A DNA stretch of 64,000 nt from Boswellia sacra. Lineage: Eukaryota; Streptophyta; Magnoliopsida; Sapindales; Burseraceae. Position 1 is the first letter of the stretch. Each line of letters begins with the position of its first letter. The notes below the pieces were generated by a model. It did not search any database. It was given only the letters and a program-made list of their open reading frames with translations, and was not told the DNA's origin. Made by a program: the position numbers and the translations under genes. Positions 34,483-48,059 of the stretch are shown here, piece by piece. The stretch spans positions 186,001-250,000 of the forward strand of contig SNVD02010163.1 in the NCBI GenBank assembly GCA_013180625.2, written 5' to 3'.

Positions 34483-35240
34483 AAAAATTTATATTTTTAA
34501 AATAAAAATTAAAAAGAAAATGGTTTGTAAATAAACTAAAATTTTTAGAAAAATGTGTAAATAAACTAAAGTTTGTAGAAAAATTTGTAAATAAATAAGA
34601 ATTGGAAAGAAAATGGTTGTAGAAAAATGAAAATGATAGTCTAAATAGTTTTCTTTCCAACTTTTATTGTTTAAAAAAATTTATATTTTTAAAACAAAAT
34701 TAAAAAGAAAATGGTTTGTAAATAAACTATTTTAAAAAAAATGGTTTGTAAATAAAAATGAATGTTTTTAAAATTTTTCTCCTTTATTAAAAGAAATAAA
34801 TAAATAAATCTTATAATATAAATGATAGCAAAATTATCTGGATAGACTAACGATATTTGAAAATTAGGAGTCTTTATATTACTTTACCGAGGGGAGGAAT
34901 GAGAGTGTTAGTTCCCCCAAACATTTAGGGTAGCAATGTTAATTATTGATAAATAAATTAAAGCTGTGAAATTGCATGACATAGAAACCATCCATCCAGT
35001 TTTGCTATGTCAACTCAAATTATATAAAAAAATCATTGTAAATGAATTATAAATATAATATCAGTACTCTTTTTTGTGTATTTATGAAATAATTATGGAT
35101 CCAGCTGGTTAACGAATTAGATATATTAGAATACATGGTAAAGGCATTTAAATTTTTTACTGACTGGCAACTAATTATTTATTTTGTTGTTTACAATTTA
35201 CTTCAGATTCAAGTGTCTCTCCTTTAAATCGAGTCTAGCA
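34483..35240. repeat. Right arm of the large inverted repeat around TPS copy P4
   Basis: See 30465-31390. The arm starts at once behind the exon-4 hairpin and ends near CTCTCCTTTAAATCGA (35219-35238). Confidence 0.75.
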
Positions 35241-35459
35241 GCTAATACTCAATATTGTTAATTTTAAAAATCTCGATGTTTCTTAAAAAGTGCATCAGGG
35301 GAGCCACGAGGGCTTTATTTATTTGGTTCTTCACAATTTAGTTCGAATTCATGTCTTTCCTTTTAATTGGTTCATGTTTAGCGTAATTGTCCTTCTTGAT
35401 ATCATTATATCATATCTGGTATCAGTACCTGTATCTATCTATTAATTCTGAGAAAAAAC

Positions 35460-35880
35460 TGCTGGTTACCGAATTAGATAGACTAGAAGTGAAGATGTTG
35501 GTGCCTTCCCATATCGTAAGTAGGACAGAAGTTTGCTAATGGAAAAAAAAACTTCTTGCCTATTATTAGAGGAAAGTTTATGATTTTATTTTGTTGTTTA
35601 CAATTAACTTCAAATTCCCGTGTCGCCCTTTTTTATTCATCTGGAACGTAAGTGTCCCTCTCGATACCATTGTATTCATTCTCCTGTGAAAGCTCTGCAG
35701 TTATGGTATCTCCTAAAAGTCTCTATTTAATTTATTTCCTTTTTCAGAAAATTGAAATACATCTAAAAATGCAAACACTGAAAATGAAAAAAGTTTTTTG
35801 ATAGGACTCGATGAAATTTAGAGACTAGAGAGTGCGAGAAACGAGATTGGACTAATCATTTTAAATTTTTTTTTTTAATT
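35460..35880 (-). pseudogene. Terpene synthase exon 1 scrap plus upstream region
   Basis: 35462-35580 on minus matches TPS exon 1 (AAGAAGTTTTTTTTTCCATT ... CTATCTAATTCGGTAACC). The next 300 bp match the DNA 5' of exon 1 in copies A and B (16630-16920, 25320-25600). It is a further, incomplete duplicate. Confidence 0.65.
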
Positions 35881-36699
35881 TGCTTCAAAAACTTTCAAGT
35901 ACATGAAATTTGACAAATTTTTCAAGTCAATCGCAGCATGCTGAAATCTTTTTGTTGACGATGGCAAAACAATTTTAATATATACGTAAAAAGGGATCAT
36001 TCTTCATATTGTTTTAATACGAGTGAAGATGTTTTATCATAAATTTTTTATACAAATTCTTGATATAAATTTATAACATTTCATCTCACTTAATAAGTCC
36101 CTTTCACTGTTTATCGAGTTTTTAAACTAGGCTACGTCTACCCAGGCGGATTAGAATCTTTGGTCACAGAGCTAGGGCAACCCAATCCCCGGCAAAACGA
36201 AATATGTATCATTCGTTTAATATTTCGAGATACATCAAATCAAACCATAACTTGTTTTTAAGTGAAGTTTTTGTTGTGACCCTCTTCGACACCCAAGCAA
36301 ATCCTACCATTATCATCATGTTCTCATCAATTTGTCAAACATGTAAGATAAGTTAATAAAAAAATAAATCTACCTTATAAATAATTATTTTTATTTTATA
36401 TTTTTCCGTCTGGAATTTGGATTGTACCACACAAGCAATGATTCTCCGTATTCCTCATCTTTTCAACTGGTAAGATTAGAAAATACCAAGGCAAGCACCA
36501 TTTATGGAATTGAAACCATTAAAAATATTGGAAACAAAATTTATGCTCTGGAAACTTTGCCATTAATTGTAAGTAAATACCATGATTAAATAAAAAACAG
36601 GTATAATGGTAACTAAACTAGAATCCTTATACCTGACTCAATTGACTGTAATTCTTCTTCCCCAACTTTCTTCCACACTCCACCTATCATCAGATGGCC

Positions 36700-39600
36700 C
36701 TAAATCTCTTCAAACAAAGAAACTTCTTCCTTGTCTGCATCCACTGTAATCTTCATCCGCTTGACACCTGAGCTATCTAACAACTGAATATTACATGCGG
36801 CCTCTCTCTTGCCAGTGCACGAGTTCAGTTCCCATGTCTCTTTCCTTTCCGATTGTTCGTGATCCCTTTGTTTGCTAGTTTCACAGTCAAGGATGGGAAG
36901 CCGGCCCGAAGACCCAAAATCACGAGGCAACATACCAATTGGACAAGCGTTCCATGATTTTGCAACAACCCATCTGTTTGAAGTTCCCACATTACAATCA
37001 GCTGTCTTCACAACTTTGCTCTTGATCTTTTGACGTTTAACTAATTCAAGCTTCTTAGCTGCTTGACGGATGAAGTCCTCTTGCTCAATAAGGTCCTTGG
37101 AACTTAGAAGGGATGAGATATCTTGACTATCATTTGTCTGTGACACATATGTAGAAGAGAGCTTGTTGAGTTTCTCCACTAGAGAGGTGTTTCCCAGCAG
37201 TTGTGCAACCGCCAGGGCTGAATCCATGAGCATCTTGTTGCCAGTAGCCGCCACTAGAAGACATTTCCTTAGGAGCTCCACCAGAACTGCTTTGGATACA
37301 TGCTTTCCTGCTTCAGAATCCGTGCTCTGAAGAGGCTTTAGACCCCTTAGAAGTCCAACTAACCAAGCAAACAAATAAGAGAGGTGCTCCTTTTGACGAG
37401 TTCCCACCCCATACTCTGATGATGTCAGATTATCTCTCTCTAAACAGAATAAAAAAGGATTAGCAAAACTAACAGTGATATAATTTGAATTCTGTAAAGC
37501 TAGAAGCCTATACGTTCATCATGCTGACATTCAGTGATAAACTAACCCAGTATACAAGGCTGGACAGAGCGTTTTATTTAATAATGCAAGGTTGAAAAGA
37601 GATTGTTCGAGAAAACAAGCTTGAGTGTACTTAAATTCACTTGCTCAAGTGAATAACAAAACTAAGAATTCTGGAGGAAGCAGAAAAATTAACCAAACAA
37701 GTTATCTAGTACATAAGCAAGAGATTGTCATACGTCACAAAAATGTTAGCATTGACAAACTGCAAAGGTTTTAACACTAATATTACACATACAAGACCCA
37801 CATAAACTAATTTGAAAAAAGTGTTGCTACATATATTTGCACTAACACATTAGTTTGTACAGACGCATAAATAATCTCATTCATGTTTTAAAAATATAGA
37901 TATTTGTTTTGTAATTGATGCACCTCTTGCCAAAAAAGGTCATGCCTTTTAACTTCATTTATTTCTACAAATTAAAAAAAAAAAAAACTTTATAATTCAG
38001 ATAAAAATTTCTTTCTTTTAACTAAAACTTCTATGTACAAATCTTACATCCAGGATATTATTGCTAAAAGTGAAAAGCGCTGAAAGTGAATTCAATTACC
38101 TCCAATACATAATTATAGCCACAACCATAATAACAACATGAAGACTAAAAACATTTGAATTCATTTTAGCTGCATATTTTATTTTTTGCATCAATTGTTT
38201 GTCACCAGAAAGATGCTAGAGAATATCTTATCTTATCTTTACAGTCTAAAAGGAATGACACACTTGCAGCCTAAATGATATATATAGAAGAGTAAATGAA
38301 ACTTCACATGGTAAACGAGGAGCATAACCACAACATCAAAAAAAATCAGTACCATTTAAAAATTTATTGCAAAATATGGAAAGTAACGGTATTCTGACCA
38401 TGATCACATTCTAGACACATTCAAATATAGTGAAAAGACCTCCAATACATACTGTTAAATGGTTAACATGTTCTAAGCATCCAAAGAAGAACTTGATAAC
38501 AAATAGATTAAAGAGACATCATGAGGATTGAGAGTTGGTGATTACCAGTCTCATATTGATTTGCTTCCTTGCTCCTGACCATATCAAGCACTGTCTGAAG
38601 AAGGTTTATAAGCAATGCTGGTTACTCAATGGAGAATCTTGTTATTACAGGCTTCCAATCATCCAACAAGAAGTGCACATTTTGGACAAAATGGGAATTA
38701 TTTTGAAACTCTAAATTTGAGGAATCTAAAGTGTTGAACAAGAACTCCAGCAGCACAGACACTATTTCTGATGAGAAGGAAGAATATAACTCTACAAGAT
38801 TTTTCAGACACTCGGTGATTTTTTTCTTAGAACCTGAAAGTAAAAGTACATCCATCAGAAAATATTTTGTCTTATATAACGCCATGCATCAGCGTATCAG
38901 TGTTTTAAACATGTAAATCCTACGGGAATCTTCAATTGGACAAGAAAATTAATTCTAACCTACAAAATCCAAAAGAGTAGCATACTTCTGATCACAAAAT
39001 GCAATCTTCCCAAAAGTCTCAGATGAAATCATCCAAATTAAACATTTTAAATGTTCAATATTTCAATATGTATGACTATGAACCATACTTTAACATTGAC
39101 ACCAATATTCTATTAAGTGTACATAATAGGATTCCTGTCCCAGTAAGTCACAATAATCTTAGTTCAAAGTTAGGAATTTAGGTATGAGGCTGGATCATGA
39201 ATCTTGCTGCCTGTAAAAGATAATTTTTTATATGTTTATGAGACAGAGTTTCAACTTTAAACTGCAAACACAAGAAATATAATCACCTTCTTATAAACCA
39301 TTTGCATCAAGCCTAAATTTTAACTAAAAATCTAGAGAAATTTTTCTTTTATCAAATTTACAAATGTAGATCAATTTTTTAAGTCAAAATGATAGCTTTA
39401 ATGTAAGTTGGACCATCATTTATCTAATTACTCGCATTCTACTATGCATCTATGCTATTAGTTTTTGTTAAAGAGAACATAGGTCCAATTCCCTCCGAGT
39501 ACATCTACTTGGATTAATATATCCTACAAGTTTCCTAACTAATAAGATTGTAAAATCTGATAGTAATCCCTGGTTCAGGACTCAGTGAATTAGTAAAAGG

Positions 39601-42600
39601 TTTAAAAAATTCTTGGTGTAAAAACGAGCAATTATTATTGTCCAACCTTCAAAATCGATATCTTTTTTCAGTATATATTTGACAAACTCAAATTAAAGGT
39701 GGTGTTCAAGACATATCAGTAACTTCCTCAAACAATCAGTGGAAAAAAAATAAAAAATAACACCTATAAGTTATCACCGATTCAACATCTCTGCCAGATT
39801 AAAAATAGTCAGAGCAAGAGGTCTCACCTCTAGTTTTGGATACACGGTGTTTTCCAGCAATAACTGAGATAAACTTATTACAGCCACAAAGCCCTTCATA
39901 GTATTTACCACCTATTAAAAAGTTTAAAAGCTATAAATTTAAGAAACAAACATATACAAAGACCAGAAACGGATTCAGGAGTTTCTAACAAATGCTAAAT
40001 CAAATTAAAGATGCACTATCAAAAACCTTTTGGGTGGGGAAAGCTATGATATTTTTCTTCTTCTAATAAAGGAAGATTAAAGTATGGAATCTCATAACCT
40101 TCAACCAAATATACAAAAGGAAACATATGATGCATAGAGAACATGTTTAAGAATAAGATAAATGATGCATCAACCACTTGATGAGAGAAAAAGCATCATC
40201 CTAAGAGTCCAAGACCAAGAAGTGTGGCCATCAACATAATAAAAGCTTTTGATTTGCACAGGAATAACTGTGCTGGGTCGTAGAAGCTAGTTCATGGTAT
40301 TTTAAATTAATAATTTTATTAAGTATTATCCATGGATTTATTCAATCTATGACGAATTAGACTTCAATCTGGTCTTTAGTTGATCTAGGATAAGTATTGT
40401 CAATCAAGATACCCAAATTTTATGCTTTAGGCAACCACTTACTTTATTATCAAGGGTTTTATCTTTTTATTCTTTTCATTTACAGTACGTAACAAAGAAC
40501 ATTGAATTTCTAGTAAGTGATATACAGGAGAAATGGACAGCTCAGATGCTACCCAAGAATGTAAAGTTACAAGTACAGCAGATCCAAAACAAAATATGGG
40601 TACATTATATCACATGCCATGTTGGCCATATGCTTGCATAGCAGAAAAAGAATGCAGCATTCCATGCAAAATTCATGGGAAAATGTCAACTAATGATCAT
40701 GCACAGTAGAGAAGAAAATTAGCTCAAAGTCCAGTAATGGCAGGCATAAATTCCCTAAAATAGAAAAGAAATTTTAAATACAAGTTCTCTTTTGAAAACT
40801 GAAAAATAAGGAGAATGTCATAAATACCTTTTCCTTTTACGAGTGAAGAAACAAGCTGGGGACTATGCATAACTTTCAACCAAAAAGCCAATTCCTGTAG
40901 TTTAGACCTGACATCTCTACTGATGTCAGCATTTCCATCTCTTTGTAATGGAATCTGCTTCTTTTGAGGCTCCCAGTAATAAGCTTTCAACCATTGCAAT
41001 CCCTAAAATTAGCAGACATCAGCTCTGGTATGTTAACTTTATAAACTTCAAATTAGAACCATTATGAGAAATGCACAGAGGACTAAAGCACTGATTATCT
41101 AAGCCATGTAATGATGACGTGTGCTCAAACAGAGTTACATGCAAGTTCAGTAATAATTTCCTCAAACATTTATTTCTTGAACCTTCACAGGTTTTTCCCT
41201 TCTAGATTTCCATAGTGTTCTATTTAGTTAAACAGCATGTTAAGAATCATTAAATCTATCAGTATCCTTTAATCTAGGTTAATTGGGAAAAAGCCGACAA
41301 ACAAGAAGTTACAAAGCACAGCAGAATATTGTTTAAACTCAAAATTTCTATGCTCTTGTAAAAATTAATAAGATCATGCCCAACTCTTCATCCCAAGCAC
41401 GCATGATAATGGAGACATACTTGAATAAAGCAAGTCATTTCAAATTTTTTATTTATACCCAAAAATCCATTGAACTTTCCCTCTTTCACAAGTTCCAAAC
41501 AAAGGATTACATCCACAAATTATAAATTTAGTAGCCTGTAAAAGAAGGGGATATCTATCCCAAGGCTAAAATATAGATGTAGGGTGTCAAACGAGCCACA
41601 TAATTGGAATGTTCCAAAATTAAAATAATCTATATAAAACAGGAAATAAAAATGTACGTAAAAAACAAAATACTAATTATGAACAAAAATACAGTACACA
41701 ATAAATGTTGTACAATCACCCATATTGTGTTTAAAAAATATATTCTATTATACTAATTAGAGCCATTAGACATGTCTGTATAGACGTTAAATTATAGCAC
41801 TTGCAAGTAATTTAGCTGGTGATATTGCATCTACTTAAAATTATTCAAAATCACTACTCTCTACTTTTACCTAAGCAACAAATAGTATAACTAGCAAGAC
41901 TCCATGACTAACCATTAGCTCTTTAGGAGCTAATATCAAAATTCATAATTTTTTTTTTTGAAATGACAATTAATATTTGTAAACACACGTAATAAAAAAG
42001 ATTAAAACACAAATAAATAAATACAAAGAGATGGTCTCTGGTTTAATCAGTTGTCTAGCTTAAAGCATACTGGCTGGATGACCAACGAATATCCAGTCCC
42101 CAAACATAAAAGCACTGCATAAGCCTACCAAGGCTTATAATCTATTTTTCAAGTGTTAACTAATGACAATGATGACGATTATAACAATAATAACCAGTTG
42201 GATGATAAAAGATAGTTTTGAGTTTGTCTAATCAATAAAGACAAAGTAAATTTTTAAGTCTAACATATTTCTTGGCTATTTGTTTCCTCGAGAGAAAAAA
42301 GAAAGACACTTTTCACAAACACAAGGAGTTCCATAATTTCTACTCTGTTACGTAGCAAAACTTCTGGCACGTAGTTTTGTTGAATATAAAAGCAAAACCT
42401 AGGAAGATAAGTTTTCGGTACAAGATATCTCAACAAAATAAAGGATGACACTCAAACCAGTGGTTAAACTGGACAAAACTTCTAACATCTTTCGAGTAAA
42501 TTATTAGGAAAGAGATACAAAGAAGATGTAAAAACATAAATAGAGAAAATCAAAACCAAAGTATACCTTATCTGAGCAATCCCGAACTACCTGAAGCGCA

Positions 42601-44635
42601 GGGAGATCACGATGGGAACCTTCTACAATCCCAAAATAAAGAAAGAAAAACATATCTATGAGTTCCCAGTTCAAGAAAAACAATGGAGTATAAGAAATAA
42701 CATTTGCATTGCAAACAACTGAGAGACAACCATATGAATAGATGAGACATTAATAGGATCTCAAACCCCACCCGCCTACCTTTTTTCCCATATTAAGCAT
42801 ACAAGTACCCAAAGAGATGAAACTTTTTAGCCCAAAATTTTGATTACATTTGAGGGTTCAAACATAAATTGTGAATGAGAAAGCTGATGAGTAAATAGCA
42901 AAATCACATCGCATATCAAACAATAAGCTGAAACTGCTTACCATGACGAACATCAATTAGCTTACGTGGAATGCCAATTATCGTTGCAGCTTCTGCAATT
43001 GAAACCTCTGTTTTTCTTCGCGTCTTCTCAACAACACAGTTCACTAGCCTTTAGAAGCAACTGAAGCGAATAAGCTTAATCTTCTTCATTGTGACACTAA
43101 CATCACATACAAAAGCTAGCCAACAAAATCAATCTAGTCTTAAGTGCTAATCAATTAGATGTTAGAATACCAATCAGAGTTACACTAGTGCTTTTTCTTT
43201 TTTTTTTTTTTTTTTTGGGTTCTTCCTGTTGATAATTCTAACTAAGCAGCATATAAAAATGAGAAAATTTATTCTCAATTTCAACAAAACAGGACAGGGA
43301 CCTACCTTTAGGGTGTTGATGATGGTAAGAATATCTACCAAACTTTTAGCCATTATGGTTGGGCTTTTTCTATAAGCTTAAGCCTAAGCATATAAATGTA
43401 CACAGCATAATGTTACAGTAAGAGGATTTGTTTAAATCTTGAGAATTCCTCATCAAACCTTTCCCTCTCCCTCAACACACACAAAAAGAATAGAAAAGTA
43501 AAAATCTATTAATCAAACTGTAAGCTTGAATTTGTGTATTTGGAAAACCTACAATTCTGTGTGACTCTTTGTCAACATATATGTCACATTACAAGCTTTC
43601 GTCAATGAGATTAGGGCACTAATATAAAAGCGGACGGGTTATGGTTTAAACATTATTTTGAATTCTTTCTAATACAATGAAGCTCTTAGGAACAACAATT
43701 ACCCAACACTGATTCATCCAGCACAAAATTTATATCCCTAGCCTAACGTACATAAACTAGCATTACACAACATTAATGTTATTTTTATCAGTTATGAGAA
43801 ACAATGGAACATATGCAAACCAGCTATGTTACGGCACTAGAAAGAGATTAATGTTTCAAGACACAAAATATAATGTACATACATGCATACTAAAATGAGA
43901 TAACTGAGAAGAGGATGACAATCTGTAATAATTGAGAGACAAAATGAAGAAACAACAAAGAATTTAACAAAGTATTCTAACCTCAAGATTGCCATACAGT
44001 ACAACATGGCCAACAATTGCTCTGAATCTACAACATTAATAGGCTGCTCCTCTTGATCTCTACAATCAAACAAAAATATAAATTAACAATTACCTCACAC
44101 CCCAACAAGCATTCATCAAATTTAAGCAATAAAATCTACCAAATATGTTACCCACAAGTTTAACCTTCCAGTACCCACTTTATATAATTCGTGCTTTCAT
44201 TAAAAAGTAATATCAAATAAGAAAGTAAAGTTTTTAATCCGGCATTAAAGAAATTACCTGTAATAAGGATCTTTGAGCTGAATTTCGATAATCGAAGCCG
44301 TCACATCGATCACAGCAGGCAGGCATCCTCTGCTTCTCCATGTTGATATCTATAAACCAAAAAGCTTTTTAAATTATTCGATTCATTACAAACAAAAAAT
44401 CAAATAAAGAGATTGTTTGATAAGTAAAGTTGCGACTTACTCTATTAAGAGCAGAGACAACTCGAGTCTTGTCTCTGCTCTTGTCTGTAGAAGAGAAGAG
44501 AGATTCTCTAACAGAACCCCACTCCTCCCAACTCAACCATGGCACCAATTTGCGACCATTTGATGATGATGATGATAAAGTCTCCGTATCGTCAACACTC
44601 ACAATTTCTTCCAAACCCAAAATTGATTCCATCAA
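36700..44635 (-). CDS. LAS1: LAS1-like pre-rRNA processing protein (HEPN endonuclease), with an internal stop
   Basis: Nine exons on minus: 44635-44441, 44349-44258, 44059-43982, 43048-42942, 42622-42567, 41002-40828, 39911-39828, 38833-38546, 37439-36700; all borders GT..AG and phases fit. N-terminal WLSWEEWGSVRESLF, then STWRSRGCLPAVIDVTASII with IQLKDPYYR, and IPRKLIDVRHEGSHRDLPAL are Las1 hallmarks. R156 and H161 form the HEPN Rx4H catalytic motif. Known role: Las1 cuts ITS2 of pre-rRNA together with the Grc3 kinase, in the nucleolus, for 60S ribosome maturation. The spliced frame would be 604 codons, but codon 333 (38622-38624) is TAA; a CAA to TAA change would explain it. The 235-residue last exon stays fully open. 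So this is a recent nonsense allele, a sequencing error, or a truncated product that retains the HEPN domain. Confidence 0.87.
38622..38624 (-). other. LAS1: Premature TAA stop in LAS1-like exon 8
   Basis: The frame reads ..TRFSIE stop PALLINLLQTVLDMVRS.. and the part behind the stop is in the same frame up to the GACTG|GTAATC donor at 38546. It then continues in frame into the last exon. Confidence 0.85.
43198..43218. repeat. Poly-T tract in LAS1 intron
   Basis: About 20 T in a row inside the intron between exons 3 and 4. Confidence 0.7.
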
Positions 44636-45960
44636 GCTTCAAAGTGCAGTGGCCTCTTAAAACTCTAATTAAATCAAATTAAAATTAGCTTCCGACTAAT
44701 CGATTCGTATTATCAAAATTACATAAAAAAATACATGACAATAAGCAATAATATATATATATATATATATATTTGAGGAAAAAATTTAGAAAAAAAAAAC
44801 AACTAAATACTTGCTTGCATAGTAGACGGCGGGTGACAGGCGACGGTTAAGTGGCAGACAAAATGCCAAAAGGATGCGCGGAGGAGCTTCGTAGCTGGAG
44901 GACATGAGAGTGAATGTAGAGAAAAAGCTGGCTGGAGAAGCGCCGGGAAATTGCAGCTGTGGCGGTCGGCTTGTAGGCGTCAGGTCGGTCGTGGATGCTT
45001 GTCGGGAGGGGGAGCAGCGGCATCGGCTGGGTTTATTTAAACTAGGATGGCAAAATCCGGGTGCGGCTCCCGACCAAAACATTCTTTCCCGGGCCCCCCC
45101 AAAATCTCGGATCTTGATGGGTTTTTTTCCATGCGGGTATTTACGGTGTTGAGGTGCTTCACCAACACCCGTAGAAAAACTTTAGATTTTTTGTATTTTT
45201 TTATTTTTAAAAATTGGTGCTTTTAATTGAGTTAAATAGTATATAATTGCATAAAATTTTTCAAAGTCGTGGTTAGCATTAGTGGCAAAGTTGGTTGCAT
45301 AACATTTGGTAGCCTTAATTCACTACAACTCCCTTAATTTATAAGTTTTAATTGAATATATAAAAGAAAATTTAAGTTGTTAACCATTGAAAAATGGCTT
45401 TTTGTGTTACTTGTTCAATTATTCCCCCTTAATTTATAATTAATCATTTCAATTCTTTATAATTATAAAATTATAAAAATTTTCAGTAAATGAAAAAATT
45501 GTGTAAAGATAATTTTACAAAAAACACATTTTCTTAAACAACTCTAGTTATTAAAAATGATTTATAATATACACATAATTTCGAAACTATAAATTATTTT
45601 AAGGTCTTTCTTTCTAACATTAAATATCATGAAATTTTATTTTCATATCTTATATGTGCTTATATAAACTCTACAAATTCTCAAAATTGTTGCGTTATAA
45701 GAATTCTGCAAATTTGTGTTTAACGGGATTAGTTAGACTTTGGCAAAATGACTTGGCGAAATGGAAAGTTCAATCACTTCAGAGTTGACTGAAGTCAAGT
45801 CTAGCGAAACACGTACTTGATGGGATGGTGATTGCAACACATACTTCAATAAAATTCTAACTTTTGAAAGTGTCCGATTACTTATGAAGTGTAATTGTCT
45901 ACAAGCTACGTAAAAGCTAAGCTTTAATTTGCCTTAAAAAATAATAATAATAACTAACTA
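44636..45960. other. intergenic between LAS1 and GEM-like genes
   Basis: 5' flank of the LAS1-like gene (with an (AT)n tract near 44748-44771 and a GC-richer stretch at 44820-45170), followed by AT-rich 3' flank of the GEM-like gene. Frames on both strands at 44786-45152 overlap each other and show no domain. Confidence 0.5.
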
Positions 45961-45963
45961 AAG

Positions 45964-47922
45964 TTACGCTTGGTTAGCCATTGAAGTGGCCTTCTGAAGA
46001 TTTCTGAAAGCTTTTTCATAGCGTAAGAAACCCATAAACCAAAATTCAAAATCATCCACAGTCACAATCTCTATGTACTTCTGCTCTGGCTTGTTTACAT
46101 TCTCACTTTGGTTGATGCATTTGATCTTCCTTATTGGTATCATAACCTATAGGTAAATATGACATTTCACCACTTCATTAGACAAGATAATGATCAATAC
46201 AATTACATTATATATGTATTATATATATGGAATTTCACATTAGTTAAAATATTAAACACTTCTTTAAATGTGGGTTAATTTCATTAAGTTTAGTTCACTG
46301 GTTTTTTTTTTTTTTTGTCTTAATTTAGATAGAAAGAAATTTTAAAAACATTATTAATTTCCTCTTTCAACTTTTTAAAAATCATCAAACAAGCCCTTAT
46401 TAACATATAAGAGTAAATTTGTAACACAAATGATCTGATGCCCTTATTAACAAAATCCTTTTTGTTAGTAAATGACTTTCTGAAATCTATTAAGAAGGCA
46501 CCTTCAACACGTTTCAATATGTTAGGAAGAAAATTAACGACTTTTTAAAAAATGTTTTTTAACCTAATATTAAAGCAAAATACGAGAGTACTCAATGAAA
46601 TTAACCATTTTAAATATTTTAAAAAAAATAAAGGAAGAGTGAGATAAATTTTCCTTACCTTGTATGGTATTCTAATCACTTGTCCAGAAGGAGAAGAGAG
46701 GGTGATGGATCTTTCACTACAAAATGCAACCTTCTCAGTAGAAATAAAAAGGAGTCCAGCAATAGGGCCAGATGTTGTTGATAAATAACATTGTGAGGCC
46801 TTCAACAACCTCTCTCCTTCTGTTGCTACAAACATTTTCTTGAATATATTTTCCCTCCCACCTTGTTGAATTATTCTTGCCCCCAAGCTCAATTTCCCCT
46901 TCACTGTTTCAGAAAACTTTGGCCCCATTGTCACTGCAATTTTTCAGGAAAAAAAAATAAAAATCATGTAAGTACATTTTCTTGGTATCTTTCTAAATTT
47001 TTCTTATATATTGATATAATAAGGAAGCCATTACCATGATCTCGGATTCTGTATGCAAAGTTGGTGGTTTTCCTCTCAAATCTTTTCATGCCACTAATCT
47101 TTGCATCGTCATTACCTGCATTTGTGGTAAATTGTCTATTTATAATAAACCCAAAAAAAATTAAGAAAAAATGAAATTAACCCTAAAGTGATTACTTATC
47201 ATAAAAGTTTGACATATTCGTGTTCACATAAATAAAGAAAGGATTTAGCTTCTTCGCTTCACAAGGAGGTGATCCGAAATTTATTTCAGATAAAACTCAG
47301 TTCTAAAATATTCATAATGTATTTTTTTTATTCACCAACTATTTATCAAGGGTATACATTTTTTGTGTATAAAATTAATCATGTTTGTTACTGTATTATA
47401 CATTTGTTTTGCGCTTAAGAAAATAAAAAACAATTCAATAAAATGATTTTCTTTATTTTTTTAATCAAAACTCGGTAAATTATTTAATAAAGTTATATAT
47501 ACTATTTTTTCCCCCTCAAAATACCCACATATTCATAAATGCTAGCCAATAATTCAAGATAAAATTGTATATTTAACTCTCAAGCAGATGAAGATATTCT
47601 ATACGTGCCATAATAAATAGGATGACAATTATTCAGGAGTCAATTAAATCTTTCTGTACTTCGTTACTTAACCAAAATAAATAGATAAAATAATTAAAAT
47701 GCAGAAATAACAAACTAATAATAACAAGTTAGAAAAAAAAAAAAACTTACTGGCTTGGAAGTTGTTAGGAGTACTTGCATATGAGGAAAAGGAAGGGCTT
47801 TGAATGGAGCTGACAGGCTCAGAAACTGAAGAAAATCTTTCTGGGGTTGTCTCATATAACTTCATGAACTCAAAATGATCATCTGCAATTACAGAACCAG
47901 AATCCCTCCCATTCATCTTCAA
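45964..47922 (-). CDS. GEM-like GRAM-domain protein
   Basis: Four exons on minus: 47922-47751, 47115-47035, 46933-46659, 46146-45964; phases agree and give 236 residues ending MANQA. The conserved GEM-like core is complete: MGPKFSETVKGKLSLGARII, then LLKASQCYLSTTSGPIAGLL and FISTEKVAFCSERS (GRAM domain), and IPIRKIKCINQSENVNKP with KYIEIVTVDDFEFWFMGFL. Start: MKMNGRDSG at 47922 is chosen because upstream sequence (IIKQLRDRIVFQEYL) follows a possible acceptor; a longer first exon with an upstream start is possible. Family knowledge: GRAM domains bind membrane lipids; GEM was described as a regulator of root-hair patterning and GEM-like proteins are often ABA- or stress-linked. No damage seen. 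Confidence 0.87.
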
Positions 47923-48059
47923 ATATTCCTGGAAAACTATTCTGTCTCTCAGCTGCTTGATAATCCTGGAAAATTATGTAAACAAACAAGCAAACACTTT
48001 GCCAATGGAAGAAAGCAAAAGAGAATATGTATGAAGAAAAGGGTTTACATTAAATAACA

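Noticed and set aside
44786..45152. Opposing frames in the GC-richer 5' flank of the LAS1-like gene
   Set aside because: They overlap each other on opposite strands with no recognisable domain. More likely 5' flank or UTR.
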